Shown: piece after piece, positions 41,554 through 51,288 of the stretch
How positions within the stretch are numbered: position 1 is the stretch's first letter
Layout of the letters: the number at the start of each line of letters is the position of its first letter
Origin: Sulfurospirillum diekertiae
GTDB taxonomy: Bacteria; Campylobacterota; Campylobacteria; Campylobacterales; Sulfurospirillaceae
Direction of reading: 5' to 3'
NCBI RefSeq assembly: GCF_002309535.1
Contig: NZ_CP023275.1
Location: 2,046,001-2,110,000 of the forward strand
DNA length: 64,000 nt
Notes under the pieces: model-generated
Database searches by the model: none
The model's input: only the letters and a program-made list of their open reading frames with translations
What the model was told of the DNA's origin: nothing
Made by a program: the position numbers and the translations under genes

Positions 41554-44097
41554 TTGAAATACTTCAAATACATCTTACTTTCCATTGTTGTCACATCCCT
41601 TATTCAGATTTTACTGTGGACGAGAACTGGTGACCAAATCGTTATATCACCCCAAATCGGTGAAAAATTAGAGTCTCTTTCCTATACGCCTTTCAAAGGA
41701 TTTGAGAAAGCGCTCAAAAGCGATGCTGAAATTGCTGAAGACATGAAAACGATTGAGCATATTGCGCGAAAAGTGCGAACCTATGCTATTTCTGATGCAA
41801 AACATGTCTTAGAAAATGTCCAAGATACTAAACTCAAAGTTGATGTTGGATTATGGCTTTCAACCGACAAAAATGCCAATGAATCTGAAATTGAAACACT
41901 CTTTGAACTGATCAAAATGTACAGCCCTAGAATCTCTTCGATTATTGTAGGAAACGAGGTTCTTTTACGTGCTGATATGACACCTGAAGAGCTATATGCC
42001 TATATTGACCGTGTTTCAGTTCGCACCCGCATTCCTGTGACAACGGCAGAAGTTCAACACGTTTGGCTGAGTAACACTGAACTCGCACGCCATGTGGATT
42101 TTATCTGTGTGCATATCTTGCCTTACTGGGAAAAAGTGCCTATAGAGCGAACGCTTGCTTTTACAAAAGAGAAATACGATGCCATTGCTAAGATGTATCC
42201 TAAAAAACCCATAACCATCGGGGAGTTTGGTTGGCCAAGTAGTGGATATAACAATGAAAAAGCAGAAGCAACACTGACCAATCAAATTGCCGCAATTACA
42301 GGCTTTTTGGAAATGGCAAAAGCAGAGAAATGGACCTATAACATCGTTGAAGCGTTTGATCAACCATGGAAAGGGGTACATGAAGGAAGTGTAGGACCTT
42401 ATTGGGGATTATTTGATACCAATAAACAACCTAAATTTCATTTTATTAAACAGACTATCATCAATCCATTGTGGCGTTATCAAATGGCAGGCTCTGTTTT
42501 CTTTGGAATTTTGCTGACGTTCTTTGGTCTTAGAAATCAACGCGTCAACTTTGCACATGCGATTACCTATTCGGCAGCAGCGCAAGCAATGGGCTTTGGT
42601 ATTGCTATGGCAGCGACGTATCCATTTATCTATTATATGAACTTTGGTATGTGGATTATGTGGACAATGGGAATTTTCTTAATGATCCCGTTGGTCATTA
42701 TCACCCTTGCTAAAATTAATGAGCTCTTTAAATGCACCCTTGGCATTGCCCCCAAACGTCTTGCTCCACTGCATCTCAAACTGGAGCATGCACCTTTTGT
42801 CTCCATTCATGTTCCTGCGTACAAAGAGCAGCCACATGTTTTAATTGAAACGCTTAATTCGTTAGCACATATGAAATACACCAATTACGAAGTCTTGGTG
42901 ATTATTAACAACACACCTGAAGAGTTTTACTGGAAACCGATTGAAGAGCACTGTGCCAAATTGGGTGATAAATTTGTCTTTTTGAACATTACATGTAAAG
43001 GTTTTAAAGCAGGTGCACTTAATGAAGCACTCAAATATACCAACGAAAAAGCGGAGATTTTAGCCGTCATTGATGCCGATTATGTGGTCAGTGAAGATTG
43101 GTTGATCGATCTTGTTCCGCTCTTTGATGATCCAAAAGTGGGGCTTGTTCAAGCACCTCAAGATCATCGCGATAGCCAAGAATCTCTTATCAAACAAGCG
43201 ATGAATGCTGAATATGCTGGCTTTTTTGACATCGGTATGGTGGAGCGAAACGAAGAAAATGCTATCGTTGCACACGGTACGATGCTCATGGCACGACTCT
43301 CTGCAGTACACGAAGTGGGAGACTGGACAACGTATACCATCGTGGAAGACTCTGAACTGGGACTGCGCCTTTTTGAAGCAGGCTATACAGCGCACTATAC
43401 TAACCGACGTTATGGTTGGGGATTGCTTCCGGACACCGTAGAAGCGTTTCGTACACAACGCCACCGTTGGGCGTATGGTGCTATTCAGATCTTAAAACGC
43501 CATTGGCGCCATTTTATGCCTTCATCTAAAACCTTAACACCTTACCAAAAATACCACTTCGTTGCAGGTTGGTTTTTCTGGCTCTCCGATGCCTTTGGTG
43601 CGATGACCGCTTTTTTAAATATTTTCTGGGTGCCATTTATTATTTTTGTGGGCGTAACCATTCCAACACTGCCGTTGACACTGCCTATCTTAGTGGCGTT
43701 CTTGGTCAACATTTTGCATGCGTTTATCTTGTACCACACCAGAGTCAAAATGAGTGTGAGAGAGACAATGCTCAGTGCCATTGCTTCGATGAGTTTACAG
43801 CTGGTTATCTTTAAAGCCGTCTACGATGGTTTTGTCAAAGATGGACTTCCGTTTAAACGTACAGAAAAAGGTGGCAATACCAAAAAAGTCAATAAAAGTC
43901 CTATTCGCCATGAGATGATCTTAGCATCTTTGCTAACCATCTCTTTCTTTGCACTTTACTTTACCAACTATACACGTATTACGGAAATCTATGTTTTTTC
44001 ATTTACGCTTTTAATTCAAAGTGTTCCGTATTACTCTGCTATTGTTCTGCGCATTATCGAACTTCAATCTCTCAAACCTAAGAAAGTAGTGGCTTAA
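41554..44097 (+). CDS. GH17-GT2 fusion, probable membrane beta-glucan synthase
   Basis: An 847-residue protein. After one signal-anchor helix, residues ~40-305 form a GH17-like glycoside hydrolase/transglycosylase domain (SIIVGNEVLLR, KKPITIGEFGWPSSG). Two or three helices follow, then a processive GT2 domain with DAD near 507, EDSELGLRL near 598 and QRHRW near 633, and more helices at the end. The layout recalls rhizobial NdvB-type beta-1,3 glucan synthases. A secreted or periplasmic glucan product is inferred. Start is TTG at 41554 behind GGAG. Confidence 0.88.
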   Translation: MKYFKYILLSIVVTSLIQILLWTRTGDQIVISPQIGEKLESLSYTPFKGFEKALKSDAEIAEDMKTIEHIARKVRTYAISDAKHVLENVQDTKLKVDVGLWLSTDKNANESEIETLFELIKMYSPRISSIIVGNEVLLRADMTPEELYAYIDRVSVRTRIPVTTAEVQHVWLSNTELARHVDFICVHILPYWEKVPIERTLAFTKEKYDAIAKMYPKKPITIGEFGWPSSGYNNEKAEATLTNQIAAITGFLEMAKAEKWTYNIVEAFDQPWKGVHEGSVGPYWGLFDTNKQPKFHFIKQTIINPLWRYQMAGSVFFGILLTFFGLRNQRVNFAHAITYSAAAQAMGFGIAMAATYPFIYYMNFGMWIMWTMGIFLMIPLVIITLAKINELFKCTLGIAPKRLAPLHLKLEHAPFVSIHVPAYKEQPHVLIETLNSLAHMKYTNYEVLVIINNTPEEFYWKPIEEHCAKLGDKFVFLNITCKGFKAGALNEALKYTNEKAEILAVIDADYVVSEDWLIDLVPLFDDPKVGLVQAPQDHRDSQESLIKQAMNAEYAGFFDIGMVERNEENAIVAHGTMLMARLSAVHEVGDWTTYTIVEDSELGLRLFEAGYTAHYTNRRYGWGLLPDTVEAFRTQRHRWAYGAIQILKRHWRHFMPSSKTLTPYQKYHFVAGWFFWLSDAFGAMTAFLNIFWVPFIIFVGVTIPTLPLTLPILVAFLVNILHAFILYHTRVKMSVRETMLSAIASMSLQLVIFKAVYDGFVKDGLPFKRTEKGGNTKKVNKSPIRHEMILASLLTISFFALYFTNYTRITEIYVFSFTLLIQSVPYYSAIVLRIIELQSLKPKKVVA

Positions 44098-44134
44098 TGT
44101 CACTCCTTTCTTAAGGAAGTGTGTAAAAAAAGAT

Positions 44135-44160
44135 ATGCTAAAAAAGCATGTTTTTGTTTT
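44135..44160 (+). terminator. Probable terminator after the glucan synthase gene
   Basis: ATGCT-aaaaa-AGCAT followed by GTTTTTGTTTT, 37 bases after the stop. The stem is short (5 bp) but the T-run is good. Confidence 0.5.
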
Positions 44161-44179
44161 AATATAGTTCCTTGAGTTT

Positions 44180-44198
44180 GCTATTTTCATGCTATAAA
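44180..44198 (+). promoter_or_regulatory. 19-bp element shared with the hyf upstream region
   Basis: GCTATTTTCATGCTATAAA, 18 of 19 bases identical to 31647-31665, located 45 bases before the AOR start codon and followed by AT-rich GAATATTAT. Confidence 0.5.
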
Positions 44199-44243
44199 CT
44201 TTGAATATTATGGTTGTAACAACCGTATTTAAAGGAGTTTATC

Positions 44244-45980
44244 ATGGCTGATCTAATTTATCGTGTCAATATGACAAATCTAAGTTTTAAAATTGAAGAG
44301 GTTCCCGCTCGCTGGCTGGGATTAGGTGGACGTGGTCTTACATCTACCATTGTTGCTGAAGAGGTTGATCCAGAATGTCACCCTTTAGGACCAAATAACA
44401 AAATGGTTTTCGCACCAGGACTTCTCTCAGGAACTTCTGCTTCCAACTCGGGTCGTAACTCTTTAGGTGCGAAAAGCCCCTTGACAGGTGGTATCAAAGA
44501 GTCAAATGTTGGCGGTACAAGTGCCGGTATTTTCTCAAAACTTGGGGTTAAAGCACTCATTATCGAAGGGCTACCCAAAGATGAAAATACCTTCTATCAA
44601 TTACATGTAACCAAAAATAATGTTGAGTTCATTCCTGTCCCTGAACTCGTCGGCAAAGATAATTACGCCGTACTCGATGCAATGATGGCAAAATATGACA
44701 AAAAAGTTGCGGTCATGAGTATTGGTCGTATCGGTGAAATGCGTATGAACCTAGCGAATGTCTCTGTAAAAGACCCCGGTGGAAAGCTCAGAAGTCACGG
44801 ACGTGGAGGGCTCGGCGCTGTTATGGGTTCTAAAAAGATCAAATGTATCACTGTCGATGCCGCTGATTATAAAGAAGTCACGATTGCTGATCCTGATAAG
44901 TTTAAAGAAGCGAGCAAAATCTTTACCAAAGCACTTCAAGAAAACCCTATCAGTGGGCAAGGTCTACCAGCCTTTGGAACAAACGTTTTGGTTAACATCC
45001 TTAATGAAGCAGGCGGTCTTCCAACCCATAACTTTAGACAAGGTAACTGGGAACATGCTGAAGAAATTTGTGGTGAAACAATGGCTGAAAATATTAAAGC
45101 CAGAGGGGGAAAAACAACCCACGGTTGTCATGCAGGCTGTGTTATCCAATGTTCACAAGTCTATAATGACAAAGAAGGCAAGTTTCTAACCTCTGGATTT
45201 GAATACGAAACTATTTGGGCACTCGGAGCGCATTTAGGGATTCAGGACTTAGATTTGATCGCGAAAATGGATGGTCTGATGGATGATTTAGGTGTTGATT
45301 CTATTGAAACCTCTGTTGCCCTTGGACTTGCCGTTGATGCTGGTATTCTTGCATATGGCGATGGAGCCAAAGCGTACGAAATACTCTCTCATGATATACC
45401 AACAGGTACGCCACTGGGAAGAATTTTCGGTGCAGGAACACACATTTTAGGAAAAGCTTATGGATTAGTCAGAGTTCCTACAGTTAAGGGACAAGGTATT
45501 CCAGCCTATGAGCCAAGAGCGGTTAAAGGACAAGGTATTACCTATGCTACAACGCCTATGGGTGCTGATCATACAGCAGGCTATGCGGTTGCAACAAACA
45601 TCCTTAACAGCGGAGGACATGTCGATCCACTTAAAAAAGAGGGGCAAGTTGAACTGGCACGTAACCTCCAAATTGCTTCTGCTGCAGTTGATAGTACCGG
45701 TATGTGTATCTTTGTTGCGTTTGCAGCACTTGATGATGCAAAATGTTTACCAGCTCTCATTGATATGATTAATGCGCGCTTTGGCTGTGCTCTCACCATT
45801 GATGATGTAATGAACCTTGGTAAAACTATTCTTAAAACAGAGCATGAATTTAACATCAAAGCAGGATTTGGCAAAGCAGATGATCGTTTACCAGAGTTTA
45901 TGAAATACGAAATACTTCCTCCTCACAATGTCACTTGGGATTTCACAGGTGAAGAGATTGATGAGTTCTGGAATTTCTGA
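44244..45980 (+). CDS. Tungsten-dependent aldehyde:ferredoxin oxidoreductase family protein
   Basis: A 578-residue AOR-family enzyme. The N-terminal fold binds the bis-pterin cofactor (RWLGLGGRGLTS, GRIGEMRMNLANVSVKD, GRGGLGAVMGSKKIK). The 4Fe-4S ligands appear as THGCHAGCVIQC (near 292-302) with a fourth cysteine in TGMCIFVAF near 487. It would oxidise aldehydes to acids, or reduce acids, with ferredoxin. Downstream MoaD-like and E1-like genes supply tungstopterin sulfur chemistry. A near-palindrome encodes LHVT. Precise substrate unknown. Confidence 0.92.
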   Translation: MADLIYRVNMTNLSFKIEEVPARWLGLGGRGLTSTIVAEEVDPECHPLGPNNKMVFAPGLLSGTSASNSGRNSLGAKSPLTGGIKESNVGGTSAGIFSKLGVKALIIEGLPKDENTFYQLHVTKNNVEFIPVPELVGKDNYAVLDAMMAKYDKKVAVMSIGRIGEMRMNLANVSVKDPGGKLRSHGRGGLGAVMGSKKIKCITVDAADYKEVTIADPDKFKEASKIFTKALQENPISGQGLPAFGTNVLVNILNEAGGLPTHNFRQGNWEHAEEICGETMAENIKARGGKTTHGCHAGCVIQCSQVYNDKEGKFLTSGFEYETIWALGAHLGIQDLDLIAKMDGLMDDLGVDSIETSVALGLAVDAGILAYGDGAKAYEILSHDIPTGTPLGRIFGAGTHILGKAYGLVRVPTVKGQGIPAYEPRAVKGQGITYATTPMGADHTAGYAVATNILNSGGHVDPLKKEGQVELARNLQIASAAVDSTGMCIFVAFAALDDAKCLPALIDMINARFGCALTIDDVMNLGKTILKTEHEFNIKAGFGKADDRLPEFMKYEILPPHNVTWDFTGEEIDEFWNF

Positions 45981-46207
45981 TGCACGTTGTTGTTAAACTC
46001 TTTGCTCAATACCGAGAAGGTCGCTTTAAAGTTGAGGAAAGAAACTATGCCATCGGTACAACGGCTCAAATGGTGATAGACTTATTGGAGCTTGAGCGAG
46101 TATCGCCTTTGGGTGTTTTGATGGTGAATAGTAGGCATGTTGAACCATCCTATTGTTTGCAAGAGGGCGATGTAATCGCTCTCTTCCCAAAAGTGGGCGG
46201 TGGTTAA
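45980..46207 (+). CDS. MoaD/ThiS-family sulfur carrier with C-terminal GG
   Basis: A 75-residue ubiquitin-like protein ending FPKVGGG, so it has the C-terminal diglycine that is adenylated and thiolated. Its start overlaps the AOR stop by one base (TGATG). It is probably the carrier for dithiolene formation in the tungsten cofactor, activated by the E1-like protein encoded at 46522. Confidence 0.85.
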   Translation: MHVVVKLFAQYREGRFKVEERNYAIGTTAQMVIDLLELERVSPLGVLMVNSRHVEPSYCLQEGDVIALFPKVGGG

Positions 46208-46479
46208 TTCCCTTTGAGCCCGCAGAAAAGACGAAATGAGCCTGGTGTTCCAGGAGGAAGAAGTGCTACTCGATCATTTTCATGTAGCTCTGTCTCTTTG
46301 GGAACAACGGTATTATTGAGAAAAACGGCTTCCACCTCTTTTTGCTCAAAGCCTAAAGAATCGATCAAATCAACAATCCGTGTTTTATCCTCTACCACCC
46401 ATGAAGCATTCAAATAAGGTATGCCTTTTTGTGTGAATTTTGCTCGCAAAAATGAAAAAGCATTGAGTATAATATGCAT
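46204..46479 (-). CDS. MoaD/ThiS-like protein without terminal diglycine
   Basis: A 91-residue ubiquitin-fold protein on the opposite strand, overlapping the end of the previous gene by four bases. It has the MoaD/ThiS pattern (VFLNNTVVPKETELHENDRVALLPP) but ends PGSFRLFCGLKGN rather than GG. Either the tail is processed or it does not carry sulfur in the usual way. It sits within the AOR cofactor gene cluster. Confidence 0.75.
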   Translation of the reverse strand: MHIILNAFSFLRAKFTQKGIPYLNASWVVEDKTRIVDLIDSLGFEQKEVEAVFLNNTVVPKETELHENDRVALLPPGTPGSFRLFCGLKGN

Positions 46480-46521
46480 TGGATCTCCTTATAGGAAAAT
46501 TATACACTAGGATACGAAAAA

Positions 46522-47307
46522 ATGGAACTTCTAACCTTTTTAAAAGAACAAACCTGTGATGGATTTCTTCCCCTTCAAGCGAGTTATGTGGCAATGAAAC
46601 GTTTTACATGTAACTTTAGAAATGTTGAAGAGGTCGCTCTCAAACATGACATTTTGCCCCTTCGTTACAAACGCAATCAAAAAACTATTTCCACGGGGGA
46701 GCAGTACACTCTGTTCCAATCTACAGTACTGATTATCGGATGCGGAGGACTCGGTGGCTTTGTAGCAGAAATGCTGACACGTATTGGTGTGGGAAATCTC
46801 ATCGTATGCGATGGTGATGTTTTCGAAGAACATAATATGAATCGTCAAAATTTTTCCTCACCTAAAACGTTGGGACGATTTAAAGCAGAAGTATTAAAAG
46901 AGAAGCTTGAAGAGATCAACCCTGCTTTACATGTAAAGAGTATGACCACTTTTTTTGATCCTAAAACCGATTATGAACTTATCGCTAAAGTGGATGTTGT
47001 TGTGGATGCGCTCGACAATCCTGATCTCAAATGCCTGCTTGCCAATCTCTGTCTCAAAGAGCAAAAACCTTTTGTTCATGGCGCGATTGCTGGCTATTAT
47101 AGTCAGTTTGCAACCTCAGCTTCGCTTGATCAACTCTACGTCCAAAAAGGAGACGGTGTTGAGAAAAGCTCAGGCAATCCTTCGTTTACCGTTTGCTTTG
47201 CTGCCTCAATTCAAAGCGTAGAGGTGGTAAAATTACTGTTAGGCAAACCTCATCTTCAAGCTCCTTTGATGGGCAATTTATGGGAGTATGAGCTAATTTT
47301 GCTATAA
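46522..47307 (+). CDS. E1-like ThiF/MoeB/HesA-family adenylyltransferase
   Basis: A 261-residue protein with the ATP-binding Rossmann motif LIIGCGGLGGFVAEMLTRIG near residues 71-90, the catalytic region DGDVFEEHNMNRQNF, and DVVVDALDNPDLK. A C-terminal cysteine in FTVCFAAS may be the transfer residue. It should adenylate the adjacent MoaD-like carrier for tungstopterin synthesis. One exact palindrome (LHVK) and one near-copy (FTCN) lie in it. Confidence 0.87.
   Translation: MELLTFLKEQTCDGFLPLQASYVAMKRFTCNFRNVEEVALKHDILPLRYKRNQKTISTGEQYTLFQSTVLIIGCGGLGGFVAEMLTRIGVGNLIVCDGDVFEEHNMNRQNFSSPKTLGRFKAEVLKEKLEEINPALHVKSMTTFFDPKTDYELIAKVDVVVDALDNPDLKCLLANLCLKEQKPFVHGAIAGYYSQFATSASLDQLYVQKGDGVEKSSGNPSFTVCFAASIQSVEVVKLLLGKPHLQAPLMGNLWEYELILL
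46926..46937. repeat. TTTACATGTAAA palindrome, copy 18
   Basis: Exact 12-mer inside the E1-like gene, read LHVK; extends to CTTTACATGTAAAG. Confidence 0.95.
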
Positions 47308-47330
47308 TCGTAAAAAAATACAGGAACGAA

Positions 47331-48548
47331 ATGCAACAATTCAAAGAGGCTCTTTCGACTTTTCATGCACTCTGTTTAGGAATGATTCTTCTTGCACTTT
47401 GTATTTTGAAATTTGGACTTATCCCTTCGTATGCCTATTATTTTGTTTGGCAAAGTACGTTTGTTTTTCTCGTGATTGCTCTTTTTTTAAGTATCTATTT
47501 CAACAAAAGTAAACTCTTTGTTCTATTACTTTTCCCACTTTTTTTTGATTTAGCCCTCGCCTTTCCGAGTACCCTCTTTACAAAGCTTAGTGTCACAGCA
47601 TTTTGGCATATCACTCCGCTGATTACGGCACTGGGTTACCTCCTCCTTTATGCCTTGCAAGAACGTGGTCTTTTTAGTTCATTTGGGGCATTCAGAACAG
47701 CACTTGGACTCATTGTTTTAGGAATCGGATACCTTGGCTTAAAATATTTTTCACCCAGTATGCAACAAGCTCTGGATACGCCTATTTTACATGCAAGCTT
47801 ACATGGTCTAAGTAAGGCAAATGATTTTATACTGATTATTTCACTCATATCGCTTCTCTTTATTTTTCTGATCTCTTTACTGTTTGAAGTCCAAAGTCAA
47901 AAAGCTCCTTTTTGGATGCTCTTAGCACAAATGATCCCTTTTTTATTTTTGCAAGAGAGTAACTCTTTTCTTCTCTTTTCGCTGGTTACCTCACTGATTG
48001 CTATCAGTGCTCTTGTTCATGATGCCTACCGCATGGCCTATGCCGATACACTGACAGGAATTCCCTCAAGAAGGGCATTGGAAGAACGCTTTTTACATCT
48101 GGGTTCACACTATATGATTGCAATGGCCGACATTGATTTTTTTAAAAAATTTAATGATAAATTTGGTCATGACATTGGTGATGACGTTTTAAAATTGGTC
48201 GCCAAAGAGTTAAGTCATATCAAAAATGGCGGCAAAGCGTATCGCTATGGTGGGGAAGAGTTTACCATTCTTTTTAATGGTAAAAAGAAAGAAGAGTGTA
48301 TTATGGCGTTGGAAGAAGTGAGAGAGCGAATTTTTAGACGTGGTTTTGTGATACGCGATAAAAATCGTCCTGAGAAAGTACCGCAAGAGATACAAAAAGC
48401 AAATACTGTAAAAAAAGAGAGGCTCTCCATTAGTATCGGTTTAGCAACATCAAGCAAGGGAAAAGCACCCAATGAAATCATCAAAATAGCAGATGATGCC
48501 TTATACAAAGCGAAAGAGAGCGGGCGCAACTGTCTTATTTGCTTATAA
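47331..48548 (+). CDS. Membrane diguanylate cyclase (GGDEF)
   Basis: A 405-residue protein. Seven or so hydrophobic helices fill residues ~10-235 and the GGDEF domain follows, with YRYGGEEFTILF near residue 305 and the typical end ADDALYKAKESGRN. The RxxD inhibitory site is absent (KNGG at that position). The helical sensor has no recognisable ligand motif. The gene follows the AOR cofactor cluster with a 23-base gap. Confidence 0.9.
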   Translation: MQQFKEALSTFHALCLGMILLALCILKFGLIPSYAYYFVWQSTFVFLVIALFLSIYFNKSKLFVLLLFPLFFDLALAFPSTLFTKLSVTAFWHITPLITALGYLLLYALQERGLFSSFGAFRTALGLIVLGIGYLGLKYFSPSMQQALDTPILHASLHGLSKANDFILIISLISLLFIFLISLLFEVQSQKAPFWMLLAQMIPFLFLQESNSFLLFSLVTSLIAISALVHDAYRMAYADTLTGIPSRRALEERFLHLGSHYMIAMADIDFFKKFNDKFGHDIGDDVLKLVAKELSHIKNGGKAYRYGGEEFTILFNGKKKEECIMALEEVRERIFRRGFVIRDKNRPEKVPQEIQKANTVKKERLSISIGLATSSKGKAPNEIIKIADDALYKAKESGRNCLICL

Positions 48549-48614
48549 TTTATACATAATTACTTTTTTTAATATGTTACAATCATAAACCAATCCCCTT
48601 TAACGGAGTCCTTT

Positions 48615-48833
48615 ATGAATAGTCACCTTAAATGCTCTATCGCAGAATGTAAAGCACGCCTAAAAGAGATAGATTCTATGGATTTGAAACAACTTGAAAC
48701 ATATGCAACCAAGTGCTCGACATGTGGTAATTGGATTTTAAAAGATGACCCTATTGCCAATGAAACTTATCGAAAAGTATCCTTAAAATGGGCAGAAGAA
48801 TTTAATAATGATATTATGAAAAAGGGAGCTTAA
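48615..48833 (+). CDS. Small conserved-type hypothetical protein with CxxC
   Basis: A 72-residue protein I do not recognise. It has four cysteines, including CSTC near residues 34-37, and a helical C-terminus. The CxxC pair plus upstream Cys7/Cys12 could bind a metal. ATG behind an ACGGAG ribosome site, with a TTACAAT-like -10 upstream near 48577. Confidence 0.6.
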   Translation: MNSHLKCSIAECKARLKEIDSMDLKQLETYATKCSTCGNWILKDDPIANETYRKVSLKWAEEFNNDIMKKGA

Positions 48834-48852
48834 CGCCCCCTCTCTTTTGATA

Positions 48853-50070
48853 TTAATGAAGTTCACTATTTAGTTTGATTTCTCGTTTACTGCGTGTTGC
48901 GATGATCATACCATTCATGCTATTTTGGCGGAAATGAATACCATGAAGTCCCGCTAACTCTAAGCCTTTTAAGAAAACCATCTCTTCTTTGCCTGCTTTT
49001 TTGAGTTTTGCTTTAGGATTTGCTTCAATAATCTTGGCAAGCTCTCCAGCATTCACACCCACTTTAGTACCCTCTAAAATAGCAATACCCGCATCCACAA
49101 TACAACCATCCCCCAAAGGAATCCCTGTCACCGAGTTGGCACCAAGGAGTGTATTCTCTCCAATACTCACAGGATTACCATTGGTTCCGCTTAGCACACC
49201 TAAGATGCTTGCTCCTCCTCCCACATCACTCCCTTTACCCACGACAACAGAAGAGCTAATGCGACCTTCGACCATCACAGCACCGGTAGTACCTGCGTTA
49301 AAGTTAACGTAACTGGCTCCTGGCATAATCGTTGTACCGGCATGCAGTTGTGCACCCATTCTTACTTTACTAGCATCTAAGATGCGCGTATTATCGGACG
49401 GAATAATGTGTGATAAGAAACGAGGAAATTTATCAACCGATTCAATGAGTGGATACTCACCCAAAAGTTTCATCTCAATTTCATGCATTCTCAGCCATTC
49501 AAGCTCAATAGGCTGCCCCAATGACCATGCGACATTTTCGAGCACGCCAAATGCGCCTGAGAGATTGAGTGAACGAATCGGAGCTTTACCTGTTGAGAGC
49601 GCATAAAGTTTAAGATAGACCGCTTCAGGACTCAGAGGTGCATCGTCTTCAAAAATAAAGACAATACGATAATCTTTTTTAAGCTTTTCTGTTTGCGCAA
49701 TCCAGTCCAGTGTTTTAATGACTTGAACATTTTTATGCGCCTCACCTAAGGCAAGGTTTAGATAAGGAGTAAACGCATTCATGGCATTTTTAACAAATTT
49801 TTTCTTGACATCATAGACAAATTCGCTGCTGGTAAAATCAACATCAACGCCACTCTCTTGCAATGCTGCGATTAAAATAGCGGCACTCCCAAAGTTTTCA
49901 TTCCAGTTGACCACAGGAAAGCTTGCCTGTAAAATCTTCTCGGGACTCAGTTGTCCACGATCAACCCGCGCGATACCAAAACCAATCGGTTTACGGTAAC
50001 CTTCTTGTGATTCAATTTCTTGAACCAATGCTTTAAAATCTGTCTCATCAATACTAATGCGTAACGCCAT
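48853..50070 (-). CDS. dapD: Tetrahydrodipicolinate N-succinyltransferase
   Basis: About 405 residues, the long DapD form seen in Campylobacterota, in the lysine/meso-diaminopimelate pathway. The left-handed helix repeats are clear (LDASKVRMGAQLHAGTTIMPGASYVNFNAGTTGAVMVEGRISSSVVVGKGSDVGGGASI). Start at MALRISIDETDF behind GGAGAAGG; the frame is open 13 codons further upstream. Confidence 0.93.
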   Translation of the reverse strand: MALRISIDETDFKALVQEIESQEGYRKPIGFGIARVDRGQLSPEKILQASFPVVNWNENFGSAAILIAALQESGVDVDFTSSEFVYDVKKKFVKNAMNAFTPYLNLALGEAHKNVQVIKTLDWIAQTEKLKKDYRIVFIFEDDAPLSPEAVYLKLYALSTGKAPIRSLNLSGAFGVLENVAWSLGQPIELEWLRMHEIEMKLLGEYPLIESVDKFPRFLSHIIPSDNTRILDASKVRMGAQLHAGTTIMPGASYVNFNAGTTGAVMVEGRISSSVVVGKGSDVGGGASILGVLSGTNGNPVSIGENTLLGANSVTGIPLGDGCIVDAGIAILEGTKVGVNAGELAKIIEANPKAKLKKAGKEEMVFLKGLELAGLHGIHFRQNSMNGMIIATRSKREIKLNSELH

Positions 50071-50087
50071 ACCTTCTCCTTTAATCC

Positions 50088-51218
50088 TTACTTTTTCGCA
50101 CTTGAACAAGCACTGGGTGCGCCATTAATACCCATAGTTGGTTGAATCGCTTCATTGTTCGCACCACCTTCTGCATTGACTTTTTCAATGCACTCCCAAA
50201 GCTTACGAGCTGAAGCTTGATAGCGTTTCGCTGTCTCACTCTCTGGATGGAAGAAGCTTACTGGTTTTCCAGCATCTCCGCCTTCACGAACGGCAGGTTC
50301 AATAGGAATCTCACCAATCACGATGGTTTCAAACTTGTCAGCCAACGGTTTGGTGGTTCCTTTTCCAAAGATATCATACTCTTTATTGGTCTCAGGGCAG
50401 ATAAATCCACTCATGTTTTCCATGATTCCAGCGATCGGAATATGCAATTTTTGGAACATATCCAAACTTCGCTCGGTATCATCCAAAGCGACTTGTTGAG
50501 GGGTTGTGACACAAATACCCGCAGTTACGGGAACACTTTGAGCTAAAGTAAGTTGTGCATCACCTGTTCCTGGAGGCATGTCGATGAAAAGAACATCCAA
50601 ATCGCTCCACAAGATGTCGCGTAAGAGTTGCTCAATGGCTTTCATGACCATCGCTCCTCTCCAAATGAGTGATTGACCATTTTCCATTAAAGAACCCATA
50701 CTCATCATCTCAACACCATACACAACAATAGGTTTGACTTTTTGTCCCACAATTTCAGGATGCGTATCAACAGCGCCCATCATACGAGGCACATTGGGTC
50801 CATAAATATCAGCATCCAGCAAACCTACTTTTTTGCCTTGGCTTGCCAATGAAATCGCAAGGTTAACGGTTGTTGTTGTTTTACCCACACCCCCTTTTCC
50901 ACTGCTTACCATCACAAAATTTTTGATGTGAGGTGCCATGTTTTTACCTGATTGGGAGTTGCTTTTCTCTACCGGAGGCTTTGGTTGCTTCACCACAACA
51001 TCCACACGGGTTGCACCAATGGCTTGAATTGCCTTCTCAATAGCACCTTTTAATTCGTCACCAACCTCTTTACTAGAAGAGACGATCTCTGTTTCTACAT
51101 AAACATTATTATCGGTTATATCAATATCTTTAACAAAACCAAATGTCACAATATCTTTTTCAAAACCTGGGTATTTAACGCCACCTAATGCGCTTAAAAC
51201 GGCATCTTTATTTAACAT
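50088..51218 (-). CDS. mrp: Mrp/ApbC-type Fe-S cluster carrier ATPase
   Basis: A 376-residue protein. Residues 1-90 are a MIP18/DUF59-type domain. The P-loop GKGGVGKTTTTVNLA is near residue 102, followed by LLDADIYGPNVPRMM, DMPPGTGDAQLT and QVALDDTERSLDMF. The central CxxC of many Mrp proteins is here CPET, with only one cysteine; further cysteine near the C-terminus (SACSS). It loads Fe-S clusters onto apoproteins. Divergent from ispDF. Confidence 0.92.
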   Translation of the reverse strand: MLNKDAVLSALGGVKYPGFEKDIVTFGFVKDIDITDNNVYVETEIVSSSKEVGDELKGAIEKAIQAIGATRVDVVVKQPKPPVEKSNSQSGKNMAPHIKNFVMVSSGKGGVGKTTTTVNLAISLASQGKKVGLLDADIYGPNVPRMMGAVDTHPEIVGQKVKPIVVYGVEMMSMGSLMENGQSLIWRGAMVMKAIEQLLRDILWSDLDVLFIDMPPGTGDAQLTLAQSVPVTAGICVTTPQQVALDDTERSLDMFQKLHIPIAGIMENMSGFICPETNKEYDIFGKGTTKPLADKFETIVIGEIPIEPAVREGGDAGKPVSFFHPESETAKRYQASARKLWECIEKVNAEGGANNEAIQPTMGINGAPSACSSAKK

Positions 51219-51288
51219 TTTCTCGACCTTTATGCTTAAGTGATGGCAGAATTTAACACAAAAAAGATAAAAAAAAGCTTTCGAAATG

